DNA of 38,777 nucleotides from Inconstantimicrobium porci (GTDB lineage: Bacteria > Bacillota > Clostridia > Clostridiales > Clostridiaceae). Positions 1 through 9,125 of this stretch are shown one piece after another. How positions within the stretch are numbered: the first letter of the stretch is position 1; every line of letters begins with the position of its first letter. The notes under the pieces were generated by a model. The model was not told the DNA's origin. It did no database searches and worked only from the letters and a program-made list of their open reading frames with translations. The position numbers were made by a program, and so were the translations under genes. The DNA is taken from NCBI RefSeq assembly GCF_009696465.1, contig NZ_VULX01000027.1:1-38777 (forward strand). Direction: 5' to 3'.

Positions 1-37
1 AACTTATTCCTTTTTCATTTAAACTTAAATCATACAT
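1..37 (-). CDS. 5' fragment of outward ORF in the repeat
   Basis: An ATG at 37-35 on the minus strand is followed by 11 sense codons (MYDLSLNEKGIS) before the window ends. GGAG lies 8 bases upstream. Codon use is strongly clostridial. The same start is present in the right-end copy. I do not recognise the protein. On the opposite strand a short frame ends at base 59 ahead of the terminator at 99-128, so a plus-strand gene 3' end is the alternative, though its codons fit the genome less well. Confidence 0.4.
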   Translation of the reverse strand, partial: MYDLSLNEKGIS

Positions 38-98
38 AAACTCAGCTCCATTCATTTAATATCGACAATTAAATTATAATGGATAATTTATGTATTGG

Positions 99-128
99 GG
101 AGATGTTTTTACATCTCCTTTATTTTTT
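99..128 (+). terminator. Intrinsic terminator inside left repeat
   Basis: GGAGATGT and ACATCTCC form an 8-bp stem around TTTT, followed by a T-rich run at 119-128. The orientation stops transcripts entering the window from the left. Confidence 0.7.
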
Positions 129-210
129 ATCAATTTTCCTGCCTACAAAAATTATACTCTAACCTTAAAAATAATCGCTAAAGAAGTACTCAGTGCAACT
201 TTCTAATACT

Positions 211-240
211 GTAAAAAATTGGACAGGCTTACCTGTCCAA
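211..240 (-). terminator. Terminator of hemerythrin operon
   Basis: A 9-bp perfect stem (TTGGACAGG / CCTGTCCAA, 219-227 with 232-240) is followed on the minus strand by a run of six T. It sits just after the stop of the hemerythrin gene. Confidence 0.85.
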
Positions 241-252
241 CACAATACTTTA

Positions 253-801
253 TTATAGATATTTTTTTTCAAGTTTTTCTAATGCTTCAAGTTTCTTAAC
301 TCTTGTATTACCATGTTTTTTCTCATATGCTTTACACTCATCATTAATAGTATCCAATAAAGACTTTTCAAGTGATCTTTCTGCAAACTTATAAACAACA
401 CTATTTTCTTTTTCAATATGTCTAGTTAATAAATCAGTGTATGAGATAGCATTAGCTATAATATCAAGCTTAGCTTCTTCATCGCCTTCTTTTAACTTTT
501 TAAGAGCTTCACTTAAATTTCCTACATACATTCTTCCAAGGTCATGTTCTACAAGCATTCCATGCTTAATCACCTTTTCTCCTGCTGCTCCAAGATTTTC
601 AGCCATTCTGTTAAATAAGAATATTTCTTCTTTATTATGATGATGTCCATCTGCATATGTTCTTATAAAGTCAACCATATCATTAAAGTCATCAAAATTG
701 ACTTCTTCACCCTTTAATACTCTATAACATGCTTTTCTTAACACAACAAGCATTCTACTTATATTTTCATGTTCATTTACCATTAACTCGATAGCATTCA
801 T
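253..801 (-). CDS. Hemerythrin HHE-domain protein
   Basis: Predicted cytoplasmic four-helix hemerythrin-like protein that binds a non-haem diiron centre and is likely used for oxygen or nitrosative-stress sensing or scavenging in an anaerobe. The expected ligands are visible: the first helix has NEHENI, then DGHHHNKEE, then KHGMLVEHD and finally TRHIEKEN, the usual H...HxxxE...H...HxxxE spacing. An upstream TTG at 810 also opens the frame, but it overlaps the AGGGG ribosome binding site, so ATG at 801 (182 residues) is chosen. It lies 21 bases after the gene at 823-1461 with no terminator between, so the two form an operon ending in the hairpin at 211-240. Confidence 0.88.
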   Translation of the reverse strand: MNAIELMVNEHENISRMLVVLRKACYRVLKGEEVNFDDFNDMVDFIRTYADGHHHNKEEIFLFNRMAENLGAAGEKVIKHGMLVEHDLGRMYVGNLSEALKKLKEGDEEAKLDIIANAISYTDLLTRHIEKENSVVYKFAERSLEKSLLDTINDECKAYEKKHGNTRVKKLEALEKLEKKYL

Positions 802-822
802 TATTATCAACCCCTATATAAA

Positions 823-1461
823 TTAAACTCTTCTTATTACCATTACTGTTTCACTATCTTTAACATACTGGAATTCATTATTAAGTTCAGTAACAAAAGC
901 TTTAATCCATTCATCTCTCATATTATAGAATGATTTTACATCAACTCTTTCACTGTGGAACAGTTGCTCATGTACATCAATTGTTCTCTTCCAACTAATA
1001 GAATCATTATCTGATGAGATAACTTCATTAACTCTGTCACAAGGCATACCATCTAATATATAATCATTTATTGAATTATATATTTCACCTGCATCATTAA
1101 TAGTTCCTTTTTCAGCTTTAACTTCCTTTGCAGCCTTTATTCCCTGAGACTTATATACTTCATAAATCTTTGTAAGACATTCTTCGCTCTTTTCTATGAT
1201 TTCATGAGTAATCATTGCAACTCTTCCTTCAGCAATATTAATTCTTCCCTGAAGCCATCCATGAATATTAGAAGTATCAATAAGATCTTCAAGTGGTTTA
1301 TCTTCTAATCTTTCTCCATATTTAGCATCTAAGTTATTTTTTAATAATTGAACATCTATATTTTCTTTTTCTGCTAAAAGTAAAAGTTCATCTTCAATTC
1401 CTTCAAACCACTTTATCTTGTTATATAACCAGTAGTGAATTTTTCCTAAAAATAAGCTCAT
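823..1461 (-). CDS. Conserved hypothetical protein paired with hemerythrin
   Basis: A 212-residue soluble protein with no signal peptide or membrane segment, rich in Glu, Lys and Asp and probably largely helical. I do not recognise a named domain. The start is well supported by AGGAG eight bases before the ATG. It is the first gene of a two-gene operon with the hemerythrin protein, which suggests a shared role in oxidative or metal-linked stress. That role is inferred from position only. The C-terminal part has a His/Trp-containing stretch (DVHEQLFHSE) that could bind a metal or cofactor. Confidence 0.7.
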   Translation of the reverse strand: MSLFLGKIHYWLYNKIKWFEGIEDELLLLAEKENIDVQLLKNNLDAKYGERLEDKPLEDLIDTSNIHGWLQGRINIAEGRVAMITHEIIEKSEECLTKIYEVYKSQGIKAAKEVKAEKGTINDAGEIYNSINDYILDGMPCDRVNEVISSDNDSISWKRTIDVHEQLFHSERVDVKSFYNMRDEWIKAFVTELNNEFQYVKDSETVMVIRRV

Positions 1462-1544
1462 TTTATTATCTCCTTTGTTGTTAAATTATATAATATATAT
1501 CTTTATTATTCTTTAATTGCTGTAGTTATTATAACAATAAACAC

Positions 1545-1578
1545 AAAAAATAATCCGTTGCACAGGCAACAGATTATT
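1545..1578 (-). terminator. Terminator after the 2-hydroxyacid dehydrogenase gene
   Basis: AATAATC-GTTGC pairs with GCAAC-GATTATT (1550-1578), with one mismatch and an ACAG loop. A T-run follows on the minus strand. It lies 17 bases beyond the stop at 1596. Confidence 0.85.
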
Positions 1579-1595
1579 AATTTTATTCTTATGTT

Positions 1596-2540
1596 TTATT
1601 TTATAATGTTCTGTGGTTCTTTATCTAAGTATTTTCTAACATTATTAAATACTATAACAGCTCTCTTTTCAAGTGCTTCCTTTGTAGCAAATCCTATATG
1701 AGGAGTCGCAATAACGTTCTTAGCATTTAATAATGGATGCTCCATCTTTACAGGTGGCTCATTTTCAAATACATCTATACCTGCACCTGCAATATTACCA
1801 TTGTTTAATGCATGTGCTAGAGCTGCGCTGTCTACTACTGGACCTCTTGCTGTATTAATTAGTATTGCATTTTTCTTCATCAAAGCAATATTATCTTTAT
1901 TAATCATATTCTTTGTTTTTTTATTTAAAGGAACATGTACAGACACTATATCACAAGTCTTAAGCAAGGTTTCAAGATCAACATACTTGATTCCTGGAAT
2001 ATCCTTTTTAGTTCTGCTATAAGCATAAACATCACATCCAAAAGCATCAGCAATCTTAGCCACTCTAAGTCCTATATCACCAGTTCCAATAACACCAAAC
2101 TTCTTACCTTCAAGTTCAAATCCAATTAAACCATCTTTTGTGCCCTTATTTCTAACTACTTCATTGCACTTAATTAAATTTCTGTAGATATTAATTATCA
2201 TACCGAAAACAAGATCTGACACAGCTGCTGTAGAATATCCTGCACAGTTGCAGACCATTACATTATTCTTTCTGCATGTTTCCATAGCAATGTGGTCAAC
2301 ACCAGTGAATGCCACAGAAATCATTTTTAAATTCTTACATCCTTCAATAACTTCAGTATTAAGTGGAAGATTAGAAACAGCTATAATATCTGCATCACTA
2401 CCTCTTTTAATAAGCTCATCTGTATCAGTAACTCTAGTGTTATAATACACAACTTCAACGTCTTGTCCTAAAATATCATCAGCCATCTTTAAAAGTTTCT
2501 CTTTATCTACTCCAAGAGGCTCAATTATAACTAGTTTCAT
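1596..2540 (-). CDS. D-isomer-specific 2-hydroxyacid dehydrogenase (NAD-dependent)
   Basis: A cytoplasmic oxidoreductase that interconverts a 2-oxoacid and a D-2-hydroxyacid with NAD(H). The 314-residue length is typical. The Rossmann motif VIGTGDIG is at about 150-157. The catalytic Arg is in NTARG (about 232), the Glu in FENEPP (about 261) and the His in TPHIGF (about 281). The substrate cannot be read from sequence: hydroxypyruvate, glycerate, D-lactate and phosphoglycerate are all possible, and there is no C-terminal ACT domain as in long SerA proteins. The gene has its own terminator at 1545-1578 and the next gene ends in another terminator, so it is probably monocistronic. Confidence 0.9.
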   Translation of the reverse strand: MKLVIIEPLGVDKEKLLKMADDILGQDVEVVYYNTRVTDTDELIKRGSDADIIAVSNLPLNTEVIEGCKNLKMISVAFTGVDHIAMETCRKNNVMVCNCAGYSTAAVSDLVFGMIINIYRNLIKCNEVVRNKGTKDGLIGFELEGKKFGVIGTGDIGLRVAKIADAFGCDVYAYSRTKKDIPGIKYVDLETLLKTCDIVSVHVPLNKKTKNMINKDNIALMKKNAILINTARGPVVDSAALAHALNNGNIAGAGIDVFENEPPVKMEHPLLNAKNVIATPHIGFATKEALEKRAVIVFNNVRKYLDKEPQNIIK

Positions 2541-2644
2541 AAAATCATCCTTTCATTATCACAAAATTTAATTTACTGTTTTTTTCATTATATCATATAA
2601 TTAAACAATTAACTCCAGCTTTGACCATAACATAAAATAATTAC

Positions 2645-2673
2645 AAAAAAAGCTGGAGAAAATCTCTCCAGCT
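2645..2673 (-). terminator. Terminator after the small membrane protein gene
   Basis: A 9-bp stem AGCTGGAGA / TCTCCAGCT (2651-2659 with 2665-2673) is followed by six T on the minus strand. Confidence 0.88.
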
Positions 2674-2688
2674 CTTGATAACAAAAAT

Positions 2689-3042
2689 TTAATACAGTTC
2701 ACCAAAGTCCAGTTCTTTGCCATGTTCTTTAAGTATATCAATTATCTTATCTGTATCTTTCTTTTTAAAATAAAAATACTGTGATAAGAATCCTCTACTA
2801 CTTATTCCATGATTAAAACACATAGCAATAAATGCGGCAACAACAACTACAAAGAACAGATAATGATACCATTGTGATTTATAAGCATATGTTATACCAC
2901 TGAAAATTGCTACACCAATAATCATTTCTACTATCTCATAAGCACTCTTACGAGTTGGTATAATAAGCTCTTTTAAATTATGGACCTGCTTAATCAGTAT
3001 TCCTATAAATAAAATAAATATAATAAAACTAACTATCTTCAT
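2689..3042 (-). CDS. Small membrane protein, unknown function
   Basis: A 117-residue protein with about three hydrophobic segments: residues 1-20, about 38-53 and about 62-77. A charged C-terminal tail (KKKDTDKIIDILKEHGKE) is probably cytoplasmic. The start has GAGGAAA upstream at normal spacing. I recognise no named family. It follows the aldo/keto reductase gene by 62 bases and ends in a strong terminator, so it may be cotranscribed with the reductase and the MFS gene. Confidence 0.65.
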   Translation of the reverse strand: MKIVSFIIFILFIGILIKQVHNLKELIIPTRKSAYEIVEMIIGVAIFSGITYAYKSQWYHYLFFVVVVAAFIAMCFNHGISSRGFLSQYFYFKKKDTDKIIDILKEHGKELDFGELY

Positions 3043-3104
3043 ATATATTTCCTCATTTTTATCATAATAATGCTTTAAATAGATTAATTATTCCTGAAAA
3101 CACA

Positions 3105-4061
3105 CTAAACCAGCTGTGCTATTTCATCCTCTGTAAGAAGGCTTTCTGCTGCTTTCATTGATTCCATAAGCTGCTCCATCTTAGAAGCACCAATTATGGC
3201 TGCTGCCTTCAGCTTATTATCTGTAATATACTGAAGTGCTGCTGAAGATGGCTCATAATTTTTCTTCTCACACAAATCAAGCAGCTTTCCATATCTTATA
3301 ACATTTTCAACGCTTAAATATTTCATATGCTTTGGTGCAATATCTTCAAGTCTTCTGTTATAGCCACACGAAAATACTCCGCCAGCTTGTGAAGAATATG
3401 CAAGTATGGGCATATCAAGCTTCATGTATTCATCATATATCTCTTTGTTCATACATATTAACGTTTCATCATTAAAAGTTCTTGGGAAACATTCTGCAAG
3501 ACTCCACTGTATTTCAGATGAACAGATTTCAACCTTATTTTTTTCTTTTGCATACTTATTTGCTTCTATAATTCTGCTGACTGTCCAGTTTGATACTCCT
3601 ACATATCTTGTCTTGCCTTCTTTTACAAGCCTATCAAGAGTATCAACGATTTCACTTACGGGTCTTGATTCATCATCCCTGTGTAAAAGGTAAAGATCAA
3701 CATAATCCATCTGTAGAGTCTTAAGACTTACTTCCATGTCATAACGTATCTCTTCTTCTGATAACCTTGGCTTAAATAACGGATCTTCAAAACTTGGATG
3801 ACCGCCTTTAGTTATGATAATTACTTTATCCCTGACATTTCTTTCTTTAACCCACTGTCCAAGAGTTTCCTCACTCTTAAATTCTCCGCCTTTTATCCAG
3901 CCGCAATATGCTCTTGCTGTATCAAAAGTATTTCCGCCTTTGGCAAAATAATAATCCATCATCTCAAAAGAATGTTCTTTAGAAAGTCCTGTTCCAAAAT
4001 TCACAGTACCTAGTATTAATTTTGAAACTTTTAAATCATCTTTTAATTGTAAATTGTTCAT
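3105..4061 (-). CDS. Aldo/keto reductase
   Basis: An NAD(P)H-dependent carbonyl reductase of the AKR TIM-barrel superfamily, cytoplasmic. The catalytic tetrad is visible: Asp47 in FDTARAY, Tyr52 in the same motif, Lys85 in ITKGGH and His127 in YLLHRDD. The C-terminal half has the usual GVSNW and AAIIGASK segments. The frame is open further upstream, but ATG at 4061 has a perfect GGAGG 5 bases ahead, giving 318 residues and removing an overlap with the MFS gene. Its substrate is unknown. The spacing of 58 bases after the MFS gene allows cotranscription. Confidence 0.9.
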   Translation of the reverse strand: MNNLQLKDDLKVSKLILGTVNFGTGLSKEHSFEMMDYYFAKGGNTFDTARAYCGWIKGGEFKSEETLGQWVKERNVRDKVIIITKGGHPSFEDPLFKPRLSEEEIRYDMEVSLKTLQMDYVDLYLLHRDDESRPVSEIVDTLDRLVKEGKTRYVGVSNWTVSRIIEANKYAKEKNKVEICSSEIQWSLAECFPRTFNDETLICMNKEIYDEYMKLDMPILAYSSQAGGVFSCGYNRRLEDIAPKHMKYLSVENVIRYGKLLDLCEKKNYEPSSAALQYITDNKLKAAAIIGASKMEQLMESMKAAESLLTEDEIAQLV

Positions 4062-4119
4062 GTTACCTCCGTAATATATCTGTTTACTACTGGCAATATT
4101 ATATACTACAAATCTAAAC

Positions 4120-5316
4120 TCATTCAACTACTACTGATGATTTATACTTATCTATACAGTATATCAGAAAACAAACTGCTGCAATAAAAACTCCTACAGA
4201 TGCAAATACTGTATTGACTGAAAAACACTTATTAATAATAGGAATCACTGCTACAGTAATAAGAGATGCCAATGTAAGAAGTATTTTGTATGATGCAAAA
4301 ACTCTGCCAAGATAATGATTATCAACCTGCTGCTGAATAATAGTTTGAACATACACGCCTTGTATTGCAAGCATCAGCGCCATTACTCCGATAATAATTA
4401 AAGTTAATGCTACATATTTTGAAAATGGAATAAAGATAAATAACACAGCAATAATAAAGGAAATCAACAGATACTGTTTTACAATATCTTTTCCCTTATA
4501 CAGTTTGATGGCAATTGGAACAAGAATACTGCCTACAGCCATTGCATATCTAAAATAAATCATGCCTTCTGAACCAATATGAAGTATCTTATCTGCAATA
4601 TCAATATTATAAACATCATAAAGTCTACTTAATGCAGAAAATAAAAGACTTATTAAGATAATTATAAGACAAGAATGATTTCTTAAAATCTCGTGAATGG
4701 CTCCTTTATCAAAAAGTACAAGTTTTTGTTTCTCACAATTAACTGAATTATGGTTATATTCAATGAACATAAAAAAGATTCCAGATAAGAAAAAGCTTAC
4801 AGCATTTATTATAAATAAAATGTCTGCACCAATGTACTTATAGAGAAAACCTGATAATGCTAAAGAAATAAACATCATGATATTCTCAGCTGTAAAGAAA
4901 AGTGTATTTGCTTTTGCTATGTCATTTTTATCAACAAGCTCTGGCAGAATAGCCACTTCACTACACATATCAATATCGTTTAAAGACTGTAAAAGAAATG
5001 TGCCAATGTAGGCAACCCAGACTGTTTCTTTCGAAATCATAAGAAATATCAATGCACATGGCACACTAAGAAAATTAGTTATTGCAATAATGTTCCTTCT
5101 ATTGTACTTATCTGTAAGAATACCCGCAAAGTACTGTATAAATATCCTAAGTGCACCTTTACTTATCCACATTACTGCAATAGAATCAATTGTGCCTGTT
5201 ATGTCATAAACAAGCAGTGTCAGTGCAATATCGTATAGATAATCTCCAACGCTTGATATTACACCTCCTAAAAACAACATTCTCAGCCCCTTATACTTTT
5301 GCAGTAAATTAATCAT
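4120..5316 (-). CDS. Major facilitator superfamily transporter
   Basis: A 398-residue polytopic inner-membrane protein with about 12 hydrophobic segments. The loop between segments 2 and 3 carries a recognisable MFS motif A variant, GILTDKYNRRN. The N-terminal half (SVGDYLYDIALTLLVY) resembles the MFS_3 / macrolide-efflux-like branch common in Firmicutes. It probably exports a drug or metabolite, but the substrate cannot be read. The start has a G-rich ribosome binding site. The downstream neighbours, an aldo/keto reductase and a small membrane protein, do not define its job. Confidence 0.85.
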   Translation of the reverse strand: MINLLQKYKGLRMLFLGGVISSVGDYLYDIALTLLVYDITGTIDSIAVMWISKGALRIFIQYFAGILTDKYNRRNIIAITNFLSVPCALIFLMISKETVWVAYIGTFLLQSLNDIDMCSEVAILPELVDKNDIAKANTLFFTAENIMMFISLALSGFLYKYIGADILFIINAVSFFLSGIFFMFIEYNHNSVNCEKQKLVLFDKGAIHEILRNHSCLIIILISLLFSALSRLYDVYNIDIADKILHIGSEGMIYFRYAMAVGSILVPIAIKLYKGKDIVKQYLLISFIIAVLFIFIPFSKYVALTLIIIGVMALMLAIQGVYVQTIIQQQVDNHYLGRVFASYKILLTLASLITVAVIPIINKCFSVNTVFASVGVFIAAVCFLIYCIDKYKSSVVVE

Positions 5317-5445
5317 TTAACCACCCCCATAATAATTATTTCATCGTGTAGGTCCTATGATATCAGGAAAATACTAGAAATATAAGACTGATAATAATTT
5401 TTCTTGTATGCTATAATATAAGTAGGGAAAGAAATAAATATTGAT

Positions 5446-5486
5446 ATAAAAAATCCACGAGACATTAATTCTCGTGGATTTTTTAT
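5446..5486. terminator. Bidirectional terminator between mutS2-like pseudogene and MFS gene region
   Basis: An 11-bp perfect stem AAATCCACGAG / CTCGTGGATTT (5451-5461 with 5471-5481) has an A-run on its left and a T-run on its right, so it can act in both directions. Confidence 0.85.
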
Positions 5487-6965
5487 TATATTCTGCTTTC
5501 CTTATATATTTTCTTAAGTGCTTTCTTTGAGCCTCTTTCAATATCACGCTTAAGTTTTCTATCTTTAAATTCAATAAACAGCTGATCTAAATCATAGCCT
5601 TCTGGATAAAGATCTGAAGCTTTACCATATAGCTTTAGCCTTCTATAATTAACCTTAATATATTGCTTCTTATAAAATACAGTAATATTATTGCTACTAT
5701 CGATTTCCTCATAAACAAGTCCAAAGTCATTTTTATCAAGCAGCATAACCCTATCACCTTTTTTAAAGCTTACTTCTTCTGTTTTATTATCAATAGCTTT
5801 TTTCTTTGCTATCTTGCTTTCCTTAACTCTCTCATAATTATAGTCCTTAGTGTTTATATAATGCTGTGCCCTCTTTAAAATGTTATCAGCTATGCCCATC
5901 TTCTTAGAAATATAGAGAGCATTGCTGTCTCCAGTCATACCTATATGGAGCTTGTATAAAGGATCAAGCGTATCCTTCATAAATTCCATTGCTGCATTTT
6001 CAAAGTCAGGATGTGAAGCTGAAAAATTCTTAATTTCTCCATAATGAGTTGTAGCAACTGTTATACATCCCTTATGATAAAACTCTTCAAGGATTGCAAT
6101 TGCAAGTGCTGCACCTTCATTTGGTTCAGTACCACTTCCTATTTCATCAAAGAGCAGAAGTGAATTTCTGCTGCTCATCTCTAGAATATCAGAAAGATTC
6201 TTCACATGCGATGAAAAAGTACTAAGTGCGTTAGATACACTCTGATCATCTCCAATATCAACAAATATGTCATCAAAAACAGCAATTTCAGTACCATTTT
6301 TAGCACCAATGTGAAAACCTGACATCACTGCTAGAGTAAGCAGTCCTACTGACCATATTTTTATAAGAACTTTTTATCGGTACTGTAAACTTTCCATTTC
6401 TTTTGCTGATAAAGAATTCTCCAATATACTGCTTGTTGCCACTGCTTTTTAAGAATTTATCAAGCTTTTCCTTTATTTTATTTTCATTGTTGTCTATATT
6501 ACGTCTGATTCTGCTAAGTTCTCTAGATGCATTAGAATCGACCATACATCCCCTGATGCATCTGTTTATTTCTTCTTCAATGTCTGAAAATTCAGAGATA
6601 CTTTCTCCATAAGAGCTTAGCGTAGGTGCATACCCCTCTTTATTTTTAATAAAAGATTTAAGCTTCCTGCACCCTCTTAAAAAATCAGATACAGCAGTAA
6701 GATCACCAGCTTCAAGCGATGATCCCTTTTCCATTTTGTCTATTAGCGGATTTATATTAGATATTCCCTCAAGTGGAACATGATAAGATGCGTCAATAAG
6801 ATTTCTTCCTTCTGAAGTTTCATTCATCATTCTCTTTACATTCTTCAGATTTGAAGACGGTATTAGTTTGTCTATTAGATTTTTTCCAAGAGTACTTACA
6901 CAGTATCTCTTAACAATTTCCTTTAATTTATAGTAATCAAGCTTTTCCATAGTATTATTATTCAT
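5486..6965 (-). pseudogene. MutS2-like ATPase, disrupted by internal deletion and frameshift
   Basis: The first frame (6965 to about 6345) gives the N-terminal MutS2-like core, ending in VPIKSSYKN. A second frame (about 6350 to 5486) resumes at SVGLLTLAVMSGFHIG and continues through Walker B (LLLFDEIGSGTEPNEG) and the ATTHYGE segment. In relatives about 130 residues, including the P-loop GPNxGGKT, lie between these points. They are missing here and the two parts are out of frame, so no ATP binding is possible. The C-terminal tail has a KGDRVMLLDKNDFG segment but no Smr nuclease domain, like the shorter clostridial MutS2 relatives. The start at 6965 has GGAGG at good spacing. It is a pseudogene unless the deletion is an assembly error. 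Confidence 0.85.
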
Positions 6966-6992
6966 TTCAAAATCCTCCATATATGATTTCAA

Positions 6993-7375
6993 TACAAATT
7001 CACATAAAAATAATTTTACAAATGAATATACATGTTTGTTAAGTTCTATAAATTAAACATATAAATTTAAAAAATAAAAAAAGCTGCAGAAATAGATCCA
7101 CAGCGAAAGCGCCCATATAAATATGAGCAGTAACTATACCCTTTAATAAAATGAGTAAATATGTGGATTTGTATCTTAATAATTTAATCAACTAAACTAA
7201 TGAATAATGTCAGTATGCGAACAATGAAAAAAAACGCACAATAACTAAGCCTAAATCATAAGGCTTATTACTCTTTATTCTAATTAAATATTATAATTAT
7301 AAGATACTAAACACTCACAAAATCTACCTCACTTTATTTAAATTAAGTACATTTTAACATCTTAATATCAAAAAA
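6993..7375. other. 383-bp intergenic stretch with hairpins, no gene seen
   Basis: This lies between two broken genes. I see no ORF with a plausible start. On the minus strand it holds an AAGCCT / AGGCTT hairpin (near 7244-7263), a T8 run, and then a terminator at 7076-7104. It could be a decayed leader or two terminators left after deletions. It does not match SAM, T-box, TPP or purine riboswitch cores that I can recognise. Confidence 0.5.
7076..7104 (-). terminator. Terminator-like hairpin
   Basis: GCTGTGGA pairs with TCTGCAGC (two G-U pairs) around a 6-base loop, 7083-7090 with 7097-7104. Seven T follow on the minus strand. It is about 270 bases downstream of the broken ABC exporter. Confidence 0.65.
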
Positions 7376-8833
7376 TCAACAATTATTATCAAATATTCTC
7401 ATACAATTAAGTAAATACCTGTAGCAATTATAGTCAAAGCTATTATTTTCATAAAATAGAATCTGCTCTTCACCACCACTCAGCTTCTGACAGTCACTTG
7501 TTGATTTGATAGCATTAATAGCCTTAACATTAAGCTGACTTGCTATTCTCTCCGCATTCTTCTTTAAATAGCTTAAATAAACTGTTGCATTATTTATAAA
7601 ATTATCTGAAAAGATGTGATCATTCTGATTGACACAATACATTATATCTGCAGTATCAATGTTTCTTACATCTTCGCCATCAATTTTTATAGTCCCTGAT
7701 TCTATTGTAAGATACTTCATTAATAGATTAATAAGTGTTGACTTACCACAGCCATTATGGCCTATGACAGCATATTTCTTTCCTTTTTCAAATTTTAAGT
7801 TAAGATTTTTCACATCAAAATTGTTGTACTTAAAGCTGACATTTTCAAATACAATATCTTTCTTAAAATCTTTCTTAACATTAAGTTTTTCTTGCTCACC
7901 GTTATTAATAAATGACAGTACTTTATTCTTAACTCCAGTTAATGATCCAATTAAATTAAACCCATAAATAAAACCATCTACTGGTGAAATAAAGTTGTTT
8001 ACATAGCCAAACGCCGCAACACATACCCCTACTGTAATCTCATGATTCATAAGAAGTATAGCTGACATAATAAAAGCAGACATTCCTACTGCATTTATAC
8101 TTAATGACTCTACTGTTATAGCTAATGTTTTAAACTTACCATACTTAAATCGTAATTTCCTTGTTTCAATAAGTACCTTTTCATGCTCATGATTTATTTT
8201 ATCTCTTGTTCTTCTATTAATTATTTTAAACCCTTCAAGAAAATCCTTTATTCTTGATACATAAATACCTATTTGATCTAGATACCTGCTTCTTCTTGAG
8301 GCAAGAGATTTAGATAGAAGCTTTGGTATAAATACAGATATAATCGTCCCTACAACTATTACAATTGATATTCTATAGTCAACAAATTTAAATATGAAAA
8401 CACTGTATACTACAATCTGGCAAAAGGATTTAAACATATCAATAATTGGTGTTATATAATCCTGTTCTAATTCCGTAATATCATTTCCTTGAATTGAAAT
8501 ATATTCTCCTACATCTCTTGAAGAAAATTCTTCATAATTATAACGAAATACAGACCTGAAGAAATCCCTTTTTAATAACATCTCAAACTTCAGTGAGCTT
8601 TTCCAGGAAAAATACATATCTAAATAACTAAATACTGCTCCAAAAATAATACAAGCAATATATAATAAAATTATCATTAGTAATGATAAATGACGCTCAC
8701 CTTCCTTAACAGTAAATATATCTAGTAGCAGTTTTTGTAGCGCCGGAACTGCCGCATTTGTTGCTGCAAAAAGAACATCAAAAATCATCTGTAAAATTAA
8801 AAGCCATTTTATTTCTAAAAAATATTTTTTCAT
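7376..8833 (-). pseudogene. ABC exporter (TMD-NBD half-transporter), truncated after signature motif
   Basis: Residues 1-300 are a six-helix ABC type I exporter membrane domain. The ATPase domain starts near 325 with FENVSFKYNN, then Walker A GHNGCGKST and the signature KLSGGE. Straight after the signature the protein runs into unrelated residues (ILFYENNSFDYN...) and stops. Walker B, the D-loop and the H-loop are absent, about 90 residues short of a normal half-transporter of about 570-580. The remaining protein could not hydrolyse ATP, so this is likely a pseudogene made by a deletion near 7470. The start has AGGGG and AGGAT upstream. A candidate small peptide gene precedes it on the same strand, so an export or immunity role is conceivable but unproven. 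Confidence 0.8.
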
Positions 8834-8908
8834 TATCCTATATCCCCTTATTTATGACAAAGATATACTTCATAAGGGATACATCTCAAGATTTAAGACT
8901 TTATTTTT

Positions 8909-9079
8909 CTATAAAATGCACCGTCCTAATTTCCCCCTCACTAAATACTGCTTTTTATAGAAACACTCTGCTTTTATAGCTCGTACTTTATACAAAAATC
9001 CATATGATATCTCTGTCATTTTATCTCTATATATAAATCCGCAAATAATACAGATTAATAATAAATACATTGATAACAT
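8909..9079 (-). CDS. Candidate small membrane-anchored peptide, 56 aa
   Basis: An ATG at 9079 lies 11 bases after GGAG and 47 bases downstream of a good sigma-A promoter (9126-9154). The peptide begins with a hydrophobic stretch (MLSMYLLLICIICGFIY) followed by a basic tail with two Cys (AECFYK, GRCIL). It lies 75 bases upstream of the truncated ABC exporter on the same strand. It matches none of the bacteriocin or SCIFF precursor families I know. It could be an exported peptide, an immunity peptide, or a remnant of a longer decayed gene. The evidence is the ribosome binding site, the promoter and an open frame of reasonable composition. Confidence 0.42.
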   Translation of the reverse strand: MLSMYLLLICIICGFIYRDKMTEISYGFLYKVRAIKAECFYKKQYLVRGKLGRCIL

Positions 9080-9125
9080 ATCAACATCAACTCCTTTCTA
9101 TCAAATAATTTAGTATTCAATTAAC

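Larger units (their letters stand above)
1..163 (-). repeat. Left copy of terminal inverted repeat (end of a dispersed repeat)
   Basis: The reverse complement of this stretch recurs at the right end of the window. The outermost 127 bases are identical. After a single T-run length difference (six T here at 123-128, five in the other copy) the match continues to base 163 and then stops abruptly. The shared segment holds a hairpin terminator, a TATAAT-like box, a ribosome binding site and the first 12 codons of an outward-pointing ORF. This is what the end of an insertion sequence or duplicated gene looks like, but the body of the repeat lies outside the window and its family cannot be named. 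Confidence 0.85.

Noticed and set aside
5374..5574. Minus-strand 66-aa ORF overlapping the mutS2-like C-terminus
   Set aside because: It runs through the bidirectional terminator and out of frame over recognisable MutS2-like sequence.
6993..7375. T-box or S-box leader ahead of the mutS2-like gene
   Set aside because: Neither the T-box consensus nor the S-box core is present. Only hairpins and T-runs are seen.
8758..8979. Plus-strand ORF of 73 aa over the ABC exporter start
   Set aside because: It is antisense to a recognisable gene and has no ribosome binding site or family. It is treated as a shadow.
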